Shown here piece by piece: positions 1 through 11,700 of a stretch of 23,711 bases of DNA. Positions within the stretch are counted from its first letter, which is position 1. Every line of letters begins with the position of its first letter. Below the pieces are notes generated by a model that worked only from the letters and a program-made list of their open reading frames with translations, did not search any database and was not told the origin of the DNA. This DNA is from Intestinimonas massiliensis (ex Afouda et al. 2020) (GTDB lineage: Bacteria; Bacillota; Clostridia; Oscillospirales; Oscillospiraceae): NCBI RefSeq assembly GCF_900626285.1, contig NZ_LR131147.1, positions 2,844,176 through 2,867,886 of the forward strand. Reading direction: 5' to 3'. The position numbers were made by a program, and so were the translations under genes.

Positions 1-1170
1 CCAGCCGGTGAAGGAGTAGCCCTCCCGGGTGGGATCGTCGGGCTTTGTCACGGTGGTGCCGTAGTCCTGGGTGATGGGCTCCACAGCGGTGCCCTCGCCG
101 GTCTCGAAGGTGATGGTGTACTGGTTCACCGTCCACTTGGCATACAGGGTGAAGCTCTGAGCGGGCATGGTGGTGAACACGTAGGGCTCGCCGGTGCAGT
201 CCGCCTCGGTATACCAGCCGCCGAAGGTGTAGCCGGTGCGGGTGGGCACCGTGGGGGCGGTCACCGTCTGGCCGTAGTCGGCCGCGATGGCCTCCACCTG
301 GCTGCCGCCCTGGCTGTCGAAGGTGATGGTATACTGGCCCGCCTGCCACTTGGCGTACAGGGTGATGTTTTCAGCGGGCATGGCGGTGAAGGTATAGGGG
401 TCGCCGCTGTAGTCCGGGTCGGCGTACCAGCCGATGAAGGAGTAGCCCTCACGGGTGGGAGCGGCCGGGGCCTGGACGGCGGCGCCGTAGTCGGCCTGGA
501 TGGGCTCCACAGCGGTGGCACCCTCGCCGGTGACGAAGGTGATGGTGTACTGGTTCACCGTCCACTGGGCGGTGATGGTCAGATCACCTGCCGGCATGGT
601 GGCCGGGATCTCCTGATCCCACCCGGCGAAGGTGTAGCCGGTGCGGGTGGGGGCGTCGGGAGCGGTCACCGGAGTGCCGTAGTCGCCCACGATGGGGGCC
701 ACAGCGGTGGCCCCTTCGCCGGTGACGAAGGTGATGGTGTACTGGCCCGCCTGCCACTTGGCGTACAGGGTGATGTTTTCGGCGGGCATGGTGGCAAAGG
801 TGTAGAGGTTCTCACAGGTCTCCTCGGTGTACCAGCCGATGAAGGAGTACCCCTCACGGGTGGGAGCGGCGGGGGCCTGGATGGCCGTGCCGTAGTCGGC
901 GGTCATGGGCGCCACAGGGGTGCCCTCGCCGGTTTCAAAGGTGATGGTGTACTGGTTGGCCGTCCACTTGGCGTACAGCTCCAGGTCAGCCTCCGGCATG
1001 ACGGTGAACACATAGGGCTCGCCGGTGCAGCTCTCGTCGGTGTACCAGCCGCCGAAGGTGTAGCCGGTGCGGGTGGGCTCTGCGGGGGCGGTCAGGCTGT
1101 CCCCTGCCAGGCCCTGGAGCACGGTGGTTTTCCCGCTGCCGTCGTTCCAGTTGCAGGTCACAGAGACCAC
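1..1170 (-). repeat. InlB/Listeria-Bacteroides repeat array B (at least 6 units) inside the protease gene
   Basis: Second array of the same repeat family, with unit boundaries at about 124, 337, 553, 745 and 955. The unit at 553-744 is the short form (64 aa); the others are 70-72 aa. The first unit (955-1170) has a divergent start. The last unit (1-123) stops at GYSFTGW because the window ends, so the array may continue. Unit 124-336 closely matches array A unit 4813-5025 in protein sequence. Bases around 181-290 are nearly the same as those around 4871-4980. Confidence 0.88.
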
Positions 1171-2769
1171 CTGGGCTGACAGGGACAGGGTGGCGGCGGT
1201 GTCGTCGCTGCCGTCGGTGAGGGTGCTGCCGGCGGGCACATCCAGGTATCCGCCCTGGACAGCGGCGGCGGCCAGCACCTTGTCGCACAGGGTGCCGGTG
1301 GTATCGGCCTGCCAGTCACCCAGGACCAGCAGCCGGTTGCCGTCCAGCTCCACCAGCATGTCGTCAAACTGCTTGAGCACGTCCTTGAGCTGCTCCACCT
1401 TCTGGTCGTAGCCGGAGACCAGCTTGTTGGAGATGATCAGGCTGTACAGCAGCGGGTCGGAGGCATTCTGATACAGCTTCTCCGCCTGGGTGTAGATCCG
1501 GCCCACCACGTCACGGATGTCGCTGTAGTTCTCACACAGGAAGGCCAGGCGGGCCGCTTCGCCGCTGACGGCGGTGAACCGGCTGTGGTAGTCCTCCAGC
1601 TGGCCGATCAGGCCGCTGTCGCCGGTGCCGGTGACATAGCTGCCGCCCATGGCCACAATGGCGTCCTGCATGTTGGTGATGGTCTGGCCGATGCCGAAGA
1701 GGCTGATGAGCAGGGAGTTGGTGGGATCGGCCGCCGCGGCGGTGATCTGATCATAGGTATCCCGCATCAGGCTCTTGGCGGTCTGGCTCTGCTCGTACAT
1801 CCGCGCCTCCAGATCGGCGAACTGCCCGATCTGGGTCAGGGAACCGCTGGCCAACGCCAGGGGCAGGTTGACGATCTGCTCCATCTCCCGGCTGCTGAAG
1901 CTCAGCTGGCCCTGGAAGCGGATGGTGCAGTTCTGCACGCCGCCGGAGGCGGGCAGGCTGGCGGTAAAGGTGCCGTCGGCCTGCTGGGTGAAGGGAGCGT
2001 TCTGGCCGCCGTTGTCCAGCTGGACGGGGATCCAGCGGCTGGCAAAGGCCAGCTCCTCCAGCTGAGGCACGGTGACGGTGACCTCCAGCATACCGTCGCG
2101 GAAGGTGTAGCTGGTGCTCACGTCATCGCTCTGGAAGGCGGGGATCACGATCCGCTCCCGGCGGACGGTAAGCAGCTGGTCCAGCTCCTCCACGGCCTGG
2201 GGCAGATCCCCCTCCCGCAGCTGGGCGGAGAAGTCCTGCTCCGGCAGGGTGAGGGCGGTGTTGGGCACCAGCAGGGTGTCGTCGCTGTACATGTCGCTGG
2301 CCAGGCCCAGGAGCACAGCGGAGTGGAGCTGGATCTGGCCGCCGCCCAGGTAGCTGCCCCGGGCGCCGTTGTTGATGCCGTAGATGCCGGCCAGCACGCT
2401 GTCGTACACCGTCAGGTTGCCGTTGTTGTGCACATCGGCGCCGCTGCCGTTGTAGACCACCGTGCCGTCATCCTCCACGCTGTCGCCCCGGCAGAGCATG
2501 TTGCGCAGCACGGTCTTGCCGCCGTCCACCATCAGGGCGGGCTGGCCCTGGTCGGAGCCGCCCACCAGGGTGCCGTTCCGGATGGTCACGGTCTGGCCCT
2601 TGCCCGGCTTGCTGGTGATCACCGGCTCGCCGGCCAGGCCGGTGATGACGGCGCCGCCCAGATCCAGGGTGAGGGGCTTGTCAATGGTGACAGAGGTGGT
2701 GAAGTCGCCGCCGGTCCAGCTGACGGTGCCGCCGGGCTCGGTCTGGTCGATCAGGTCCTGCAGGGCGGA
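1..2769 (-). repeat. Composite module copy 2: beta-helix, beta-sandwich, helical region, InlB array
   Basis: The second copy begins directly after the last unit of array A with WTGGDFTTSVTIDK and LTLDLGGAVITG (near 2640-2769). It then has a sandwich segment with SRWIPVQLDN (near 2030), a helical segment starting SSREMEQIVNL (near 1880) and InlB array B. Motif order and wording match copy 1. The beta-helix part lists asparagine- and glycine-rich turns typical of right-handed beta-helices. The copy is open at base 1. Confidence 0.7.
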
Positions 2770-5700
2770 ATTCTTCAGCCACACCGCCGTCAGCACCAGG
2801 TTGGTGTCGGGCATGGGGGCGGTGAAGTCATAAGTCTGGCCGTCCAGGCTCCAGCCCTGGAAGAAGTAGCCGCTCTTCACCGGGGCCTCCGGCTGGGGCA
2901 CCTTGGCGCCGTAGTCCACCATCAGGTCGTCCAGCTCGGTGCCGCCGTCGGTATCGAAGCTCACCCGGTACTGGTTCAGCACCCACTTGGCGTACAGCTC
3001 CAGGTTCTCCGCCGGCATGGTCTCAAAGGTGTACTTCTCGCCGGACAGGTCCTCCTCAGTGAACCAGCCCAGGAAGGAGTGGCCCTTCAGGGTGGGATAG
3101 TCCGGCTCGGTCAGGGGATCGCCGTACTGGCCGGAGATGGGCTCCACTTCGCTGCCGCCGTTGCTGTGGAAGGTGATGGTGACGCTGTTGATGGTCCACT
3201 TGGCGTACAGGGTGATGCCCCCCACGGGCATGGTGGTAAAGGTGTAGGGATTCTCACAGGCCTCCTCGGTGTACCAGCCACCGAAGGTGTAGCCGGTGCG
3301 GGTGGGGGCGTCGGGGGCGGTGACGGCGGTGCCGTAGTCCTGGGTGATGGCATCCACCGGGCTGCCCTCGCCGGTGACAAAGGTAATGGTATAGGAATTG
3401 GCCGTCCACTTGGCGTACAGGGTGGCGCTCTCCGCCGGCATGGCGGTCAGCTCCACCGCCGGGCCGGAGCAGTCGGCGTCGGCGTACCAGCCGCCGAAGG
3501 TATAGCCGGTCTTTTCCGGCGCGGGCAGAGTGACGGGGGTGCCATAGTCCTGGGTGATGGGCTCCACCGCCGGGCCGTCGGCGCCGGTGTCGAAGGTGAT
3601 GGTGACGCTGTTCACCGTCCACTTGGCGTACAGCTTCACGCCGTCCAGCGGCATGGTGGTAAAGGCGTAGGGCTCGCCGGAGCAGTCCTCCTCCGCATAC
3701 CAGCCGCCGAAGGTGTAGCCGGTGCGGGTGGGGGCGTCGGGGGCGGTGACCTTGCTGCCGTAGTCGGCGGTGATGGTGTCCACGGGGGTGCCCTCGCCGC
3801 TCTCGAAGGTGATGGTGTACTGATTCACCGTCCACTGGGCGGTGATGGTGATGTTCTCTGCCGGCATGGTCTCCGGGATGGCCTTGTCCCAGCCGGCGAA
3901 GGTGTAGCCGGCGCGGGTGGGCTCGGCAGGGGCCTGGACGGCGGTGCCGTAGTCCTGGGTGATGGCATCCACGGGGCTGCCGCCGGCGGTTTCAAAGGTG
4001 ATGGTGTACCGGTTCACCGTCCACTTGGCGGTGAGGGTCAGGTCGCCCGCCGGCATGGTGGCCGGGATCTCCTTGTCCCAGCCCGCGAAGGTGTAGCCGG
4101 TGCGGGTGGGATCCTTGGGGGCGGTGAGCTGGGCGCCGTAGTAGGCGGTAATGGGCTCCACGTGGGTGCCCTCGCCGGTGACGAAGGTGATGGTATACTG
4201 GTTCACCATCCACTTGGCGTACAGGGTCAGGTTCTCCGCCGGCATGGTGGTGAAGTCCACCGGATCGCCGGTAAATGTGTTGTCCCGGTACCAGCCGCCG
4301 AAGGTATAGCCGGTGCGGGTCACGGTGGGCAGGGTGATGGGCGTGCCGTAGTCGGCCGCGATGGTGGCGGCCTCACTGCCGCCGTTGCTGTTGAATTGCA
4401 GGGTGTACGCGCCCACCTGCCAGCCGGCGTACAGGGTCAGGCTCTCCGCGGGCATGGTGGTAAAGGTGTACACGTTCTGGCAGTCCTCGTCGGTGAACCA
4501 GCCGGTGAAGGTGTAGCCCTCCCGGGTGGGATCGTCAGGTCTGGTCACGGTGGTGCCGTAATTCTGGGTGATGGGATCCACCGTACTGCCGCCCTCGCTG
4601 GTGACGAAGGTAATGGTATACTGGTTCACCGTCCACTGGGCGGTGATGGTCAGGTCGCCCGCCGGCATGGTAGCCGGGATCTCCTTATCCCACCCGGCAA
4701 AGGTGTAGCCGGTGCGGGTGGGATTCTCGGGGGCGGTGACGCTGCTGCCGTAATCCCCGGTGATGGGCTCCACGGCGGTGCCCTCGCCGGTGACGAAGGT
4801 GATGGTGTACCGGTTCACCGTCCACTTGGCGTACAGGGTGAAGCTCTGGGCGGGCATGGTGTCGAATACGTAGGGCTCGCCGGTGCAGCTCTCCTCGGTA
4901 TACCAGCCGCCGAAGGTGTAGCCGGTGCGGGTGGGAGCCGTGGGGGCAGTCACCGTCTGGCCGTAGTCGGCGGTGATGGCGTCCACGGGGCTGCCGTCCC
5001 GGCTGTCGAAGGTGATGGTGTACTGGTTGGCCGTCCACTTGGGATAGACGGTCAGGGAATCGGCGGGCATGGTGGTGTCCTCGGCCACCGGGGTCTCCAG
5101 GCTCTCGTCCAGATACCAGCCGCCGAAGGTGTAGCCCTCCTTCACGGGGGTGAAGGTGCTCAGGGTCTCGCTCAGGGGGGCCCCGTAGGGCACCTGGGCG
5201 GTATCTTCGCCGGCGAAGAGGGTGAAGTTGATCCGGTCGAAGTAGACCTTCAGCACGGTGGAGCCGTCCCCCGCCACGGTGGCGGTGAGCACGTTGTCCT
5301 GGTTTTCGATGCTAAAGAGGTAGCCGCTCAGGTCGGGCATGCCCTCCGCCTCGGGCAGGACCAGCTTGTCCTCCTGGACCAGCTGGATGTCCTGGCCGGT
5401 GTAGGCGGGCACGGTGACGGTGCCCAGGGAGCTGTAGGTGCCGCCGGTCAGGTCGGCGCCGTAGAGCTCCAGGGTGTAATTCACGGAACCGGCCTCCCAC
5501 ACGGCGGTGAGGGAAGCGCCCCCCTCGGGGACGGTATAGGGGTCGGTCAGGTTGTAAGTAGTCTCCCCATCCTTCCAGCCGGTGTGGGTCCAGCCCACCT
5601 CGGTCAGGGTGGGCAGGGTGATCTGGGCGCCCGCCGGATAGTAGAGGGTCTGGGAGGCGGGCTGGCCGTGGTCGCTGCTCAGGGAGACGGCGGCGTAGGT

Positions 5701-8700
5701 CACCGAGCCGCTGCCCTGGGCGGACAGGTACCACTTCCCGTCCTCCCCCTCATGGAGAGCGTAGACGGTGCCGGCGTTGGCGGCGATGCCGTCGGCCAGG
5801 TTCTGGGCATAGCTCTTGCCGTTGGCCTGGGTCTTGCCCTGCTGGAGCAGGTTGGCGTTGCGCTGGGTGCCGGTCACGCCGGAGAAGCTGCCGGCGGTCT
5901 GGACAAACTCATACAGGGCGGTGCCCTCATCCCGCAGCACGGTCATGGCGGCGTCCACCGCCTTGCCGTCGGTGGAGGTGACGCCGTCGCCATCCAGATA
6001 CTCCCACAGCTCGTTGTCGCTGCTGTTGGCCACTTTCGCCTGGCGGTCATAGTAGACGCCGTAGGTGCTGTCCCAGGCGGCCGTGCTGGCGAAGTTCACG
6101 TTGCCCGTCCGGTCGTCGTCCTTGATCACCTTCTGGACGGCCAGGGCGGTATCCAGCAGCTGGCCGCCGTTGGCGCCCCACCAGGCCTGGAGCTCCGCCA
6201 GGCCGGCGTCGGAGGCGCACAGGCTCTGCAGCTCCTGGAACAGGGGCTGGGCGGCCTCCGCCTGAGCCAGGGCGGCGGACAGGTGGCTGTAGTTCTCGTC
6301 CACATAGAAGCCGGACATCATGCCGTCGCTGTTGATGGTGCTGTAGAAGCCGTTTTTCGTCACGGTTGCGCCGCTTTCCGGGTTGGTCAGAGTGGACGCC
6401 TTGGCCCAGTAGACGCCGACGGCTTCACTGTCTCCCTTTACGCCCTGGTAGATGACGCCATTCTCGTCGCCGGAGAAGGCGGCCACCTCATCGGCGTAGG
6501 TGGCGTAGTATTCGTTCAGGTGGGCCTGGGTCAGGGGGGTGTCGATCTTCATCTGGTCCCGCAGCTTGAAGGCTCCCTCCACCATGGAGCCAGACAGGTT
6601 GGCCTTCAGGGTGCGCAGGGCCTCCACATCGGCGGACAGGTCCAGCTGGCCGCTCAGAATGCTCAGATAGCTCTTCAGGTCGGCGGCCGCCTTGCTCTCG
6701 TAGTCCGGGTCCTGCAGGCGGTTCAGCTCCGCCTGGCGCACCGTACTGGGGGATACCTCCGTCGACCAGTTCACCGACAGGGTGTAGGCCCCCTCCGGCG
6801 GGGTGATGGCAGCGGTGCCGTCCACGAACTCCGCCGTCTGGGCCTCCCCGGCCTCCGGGGTCAGGGTGACGCTGACGGGCACCCAGCGGTAGCTGAAGGC
6901 CCCGTCCGTCCCGGCGGACACCGGCTCGGGCGCGGTGACGGTGAGCTGCCCGTCCGCCTCCGCAGTGGTCAGCCCGGCGCTCTGTGCCAGGGCGGACCGG
7001 TCCAGCACCGTCAGGGCCTTGGTGCTGGTGTCCACGCTGACGGAGGTGAAGCCCTGGGCGTCGTCCATGCTGGCGAAGGCGCCGAAGCCGGTCATTTTGA
7101 TCCAGTTGTCGCTGGAGTCGAACTTGACCCGGATGTCCGTGATCTGTCCGGAGAAGCTGGCGGTGTTGCAGCGGTCGTTGGAGCCGCTGAGATAGCCGCT
7201 GTTGCCCGACCAGCTGGCGCCGCCGTCATAGGAGACGTTGACGTAGTTCCACAGGGAGGAGGAACTCTGGCTGCTAAAGAAGACCTTCCAGGCCTGGCTG
7301 CCGGAGAGGGTCACCGGCTGGTCCAGCTTGCGGTAGATGTAGGCGCTGTAGGAGTTGGCGGTGACCTTCATCTGCCCGTCCACATAGTCGATGGTGGCAT
7401 CGGTGGCGGTCCACTTGGCCACCTCGTCCGGGTCGGTCAGGTCAAAATAGAGGTAGGGGGTGCAGCTCTGTTTGGTGAAGCTGCCGGTGAAGTCCAGGTC
7501 GTTGACCGCCGCGCCGCCGGTGAGGGCCTCGGTGTACAGGGCGTCGCTGTCCAGGGCCACGGAATTTGCGCCCAGGTCGGTTACGGTGTCGGCGTTGGTG
7601 TAGCTCTTCACGCTGGCCACGTCGCCGGACAGGTAGCCGTCCTCCACGGTGATGGCACCGCCGGGGGTAAGACCGGAGACCTGGTTGTTAACGGCGTACT
7701 CGCCGTACAGCTCGCTGTCCCGGATGGTCAGGGCCGCGCTGCCCGCCAGATCCACGGCGCTGGACACGTGGGTCACCAGGGCCTGACCGGTGAGGGCCGC
7801 GCCCTGCGCCGTCACCCCGTCCAGGGTCACGCTGCCTCCCTCCGCCCGGATGGCGGCGGGGTGCTCCCCGTTCAGGGTGGCCAGCAGCTGGGTGCCGTCG
7901 GTGGCCAGACCGCCGGAGGAGGAGCGGACGGTGCCGTTGGTAATGGTCACGTTGCCGCTCCGCACTCGGATGGCGGCCTCGCCGTCGGCGGAGGTGAGGG
8001 TGGCCCCTCCCAGATCCAGGGTCAGGTCCTTGTCGATGGTGACGCTGTCGGTCAGGTCGCCGCCGGTCCAATACACGGTGTCTCCCGGCTGGGCCTCGTC
8101 GATCTGCTTCTGCAGCAGGTAGGGCAGCACGGTGATGGTATACCGCTCCTCAAAATTGCGGTTCACCCCGCCCTGGAAGATGATCTCCACCTTCTTGGCC
8201 TGGGTCAGCCCCGCATCGGCGCTGGCCGTCAGGGTGACGGTACCGTCCCCGTTGTCGGTAACGCTCAGCAGGTCCGGGTCGGAGCTGGTGATGTTGTAGC
8301 TGTGGCCGCCGGGAATGTTGGTATTTTCCTCCCAGTGGTTGTACGCTTTTCTGAAGCCCGCGGAGTAGTCCAGGGTCAGGGACCGCCCCTCGTTGAGCAC
8401 CGTCTGGTCCATCTCCACGTCAAACCAGCTGACCAGGTGGTAATAGTAGGTCGAATACCCGCCGGACAGGTCTGTCAGCTCGGCGTAGACGGTCCAGATG
8501 TTGTAGGCCTTGTCCCACAGGTAGGGGAAGTCGAAGGTGACCGTGCCGCCGCCGGCCGTGAACTGCTCGGGCAGGGCGTCCTCTCCCACGCCGGTCAGCT
8601 CGCCGGAGGTGAAGTAATCCACTTCCCCGTCCTTGCTCTTGAGGCCGTAAATACCCATCATCACGGAGCCCACGAAGTTGGGGTCGTCGATCTGCACGGT

Positions 8701-11700
8701 GATGCCGTCGGGGTCGGAGGTGAAGTTCATCTCGGTCACCTTGGGGGGGACGGTGTGGATGACCACGGGGAAGTAGAAGCTGCTCCGCCGGTTGCCGCTC
8801 TCGTCGTCCCCGGTGCCCATGGTGGCGGTCACCTTGGCGATGACCAGGGTACCGTCGGGCAGGATGGATCCGCTGGTATCGGTGCCGTTCCAGTAGAAGC
8901 GGTAGGACAGGTAGTCGCTGTGGTCCCGGACGGTGGTGCCGTCATGGTAGGTCTTGTTGTAGTTCTCCCCGGACACGGTGTTGTACACCGTGGCGGTATC
9001 CACATAGGATTCCAGATTCTCATAGTTGTCCAGGTCATCCTGGGTAGTGCCGCTGGTGACGCCGTAGAGGGTCATGGTCACATCCTTGGCGCTGCGCAGC
9101 AGGGAGATATCGCAGAACAGCAGGTCGTACCCGCTGTCCGGCGTGGGGTTGTACAGGTTGAGGGAAGGCCGGTAGTCGTAGCCCACCTCCGCCAGCTCCC
9201 GCTGGTTGGCGCTGGTCATGTTGGGGGTGCCCAGGGGGGTGGCGGTCTCCAGCAGGATGGAGAAGATGCTCTCGGAATCCCGCTTGGCGGTGGAGAAGCC
9301 GAAGGAGGGATGGATGTCCTTGTCCTCCAGCACGTCCATCCAGGTGCCCTCGTCCAGGATGGGAGCCTGCTCCCAGTCGCCGTAGAAGGCCAGGAAGGGG
9401 ATGCTCAGATCGGAGCCGCCGTCGCTGTCGGCGTCCAGCAGCTCCACGAAGCCGTCCACATAGATGCCGTTGGGGTACTGGTCCAGGTAGGTCCGGTCGG
9501 CGTCCCCCAGGGTCAGGGTGACGGTGACGGCGGTGCTGCCGTTGGCGGGGACGGTAACGGTGCTGCCGCTGACGTTGTCGCCGGAACAGGTCACGGTGAC
9601 CCCGGTGAGCTCATAGGGCTCGTTGGACATGAAGTCCTCGGTGACGGTCTCAGTGGTGTACTTCTGCTGGGCCTCATTCCAGTGGTAGGTCTGGTACTCC
9701 ACCTGCTGGTTCTTCAGGATCTTCTCCGTCAGGGCGGTGGTGTCCAGGGTGTAGGTCTCATCCTCCCCGCTCAGGCTGTTGACGGTGAAGGTCATGGTGT
9801 ACTTGCCGGTCTTGCCGTCGTCATCCCCCAGGTCCAGCTTGGCGGAGGGAGCGCCCTCCACGGAGAGGAAGGCCTCCGCGGCCGCCGCGTCGGCGATGTT
9901 GGCCAGGCCGGCGCCCTGCTTCCGGGGGGAGTAGAAGGTATTGCTGTTGGGATCGGTGATGGGGCTGGCGCTGCTCATCATCAGGTTGGTGATCACATCG
10001 CCCAGCTTGTTGGGATCCACTTTGCCCTGGTCATCGTTGATATAGGGCGCGAATTTCTCCTGATTCTCATTGATGTACTGCTTGGCCAGCGCCACCAGGC
10101 CGGCCATGTTGGGGGAGGCCATGGAGGTGCCGCTCATGTTGCCGTAGGTGCCGTTGTCCCGGGTGGAGTAGATGTTGCCGCCGGGGGTGGTGATCTCCGG
10201 CTTCAGCTTCAGGTCGCTGGTGACGCCCCAGGAGGAGAAGTCGGACATCTGGCCGGCGCCTACGTTGTCCTCGGTGGAAACCGCCCTGGAGATGGTGATG
10301 GTACCGGTCTTTTTCCCGGCCAGGAAGTCGCCGTCGGCCTTGGAGATGAACACGGCGGGGATGGTGACCTCGGTGTTCTCCGCCATGTTGGACAGGGAGC
10401 CCTCGGTGTGGTCGGCTACGATGAGGCCGATGGCCCCCGCGTCCTGGGCCCGCTCCACCGTCTCGGTAAAGGTCTGGCCCCGGCGGACCACCACGAACTT
10501 GCCCTCGATGCCGCTGCTCACGGCGTACTGGTCGAACTCGTCGGCGGTGCCGGTGAGCATGGTGCTGCCGTCGGTGAGGATGGCAAACTCCTTGTCCACC
10601 GATTCCTGGCCGTCGGGGATCAGCTTCAGGATGTTGCGGCTGTCCGCGGTGGCGTTGTTGGTGAAGGCGATCTTGCGGTCTCCCACCCACAGGAACTGAC
10701 CGCTGTAGGTGGTGTTGGCCACGGAGGCCACCGCCAGGGATTCGTCATAGCTGGCGGGAGAGCCCACGATGCCGTTGTCCGGGTTGGAGGCCAGGCTCAT
10801 GCCGCCGTAGCGGTTGCCGTAGGCGGCGCTGTACTCGTTGCCGGCGGAGGCGCACACCACCACACCGGCCTTGGTCAGGGTATTCAGGACCTCCGCCGTG
10901 TTCTCCTCGGCGGCGGAGCTGCTGTCGGAGAAGCCGGCGGGAGAGCCAAGGCTCAGGTTGATGACGTCGGCTCCCAGGCGGGCGGCGTCCTCCATGGCGG
11001 CCAGGATATCCGACCACTGGCCGGCCCGGTTGGCGCCGAACACCTTCATGATGATCAGCTGGGCCGCCGGGGCCACACCGGAGAAGGTGACCTTGCTCTC
11101 GCCGTCCACCATGTAGCCGGCGGCGATGCCCGCCACGTGAGTGCCGTGGTCGCCCTGGGCGTCACCGCTGTGGTCGGCGGGCAGGGTGCCGTCGTCGGCG
11201 TAGTTGAAGGCGAAGGGCACTTTCAGGCTCTTGTAGACGCTGTTGGCGTCAGAACCCGTCTTGCCGTTGATGGTCAGTGTTTGCATCAGACCGGCCAGCT
11301 CCGCCTTGCACAGCTTGGCGTTGTCCTCCGTCACCAGGCCGCCGGCATTCTGGAAGGCCTCGTGGTCCAGGTCCAGACCGGTGTCGATGACGGCGATCAC
11401 GGTGCCCTCACCCTTGTACTGGCCGTTGACGGCGTTGACGCCGGTGGTCTCGTTGGAGCCGGACATGTTGGGGCTCACCTCTTGGGCGTCGGTGGGCACC
11501 ATCTCATACACCGGGTCGATGTAGACGCTGGCCACCCCGTCCGCCTGGGCGATGGCGTCCATGTCCAGGTAGTTGACCTCCGCGGCAATGCCGTTGAAGG
11601 CCAGGTCATAGGTATACTTCACGTCCATGTCCACGCCGGTTTCGGCTGCGATGGACCGGGCGGCGGCCTGCTGCTCGTCATCGGTGGACATGAGGCTGAT

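Noticed and set aside
1..5226. Regularly spaced DNA repeats as a possible CRISPR array
   Set aside because: The period is 189-216 bp, the repeats are coding and in frame, and the variable parts are conserved protein, so these are domain repeats.
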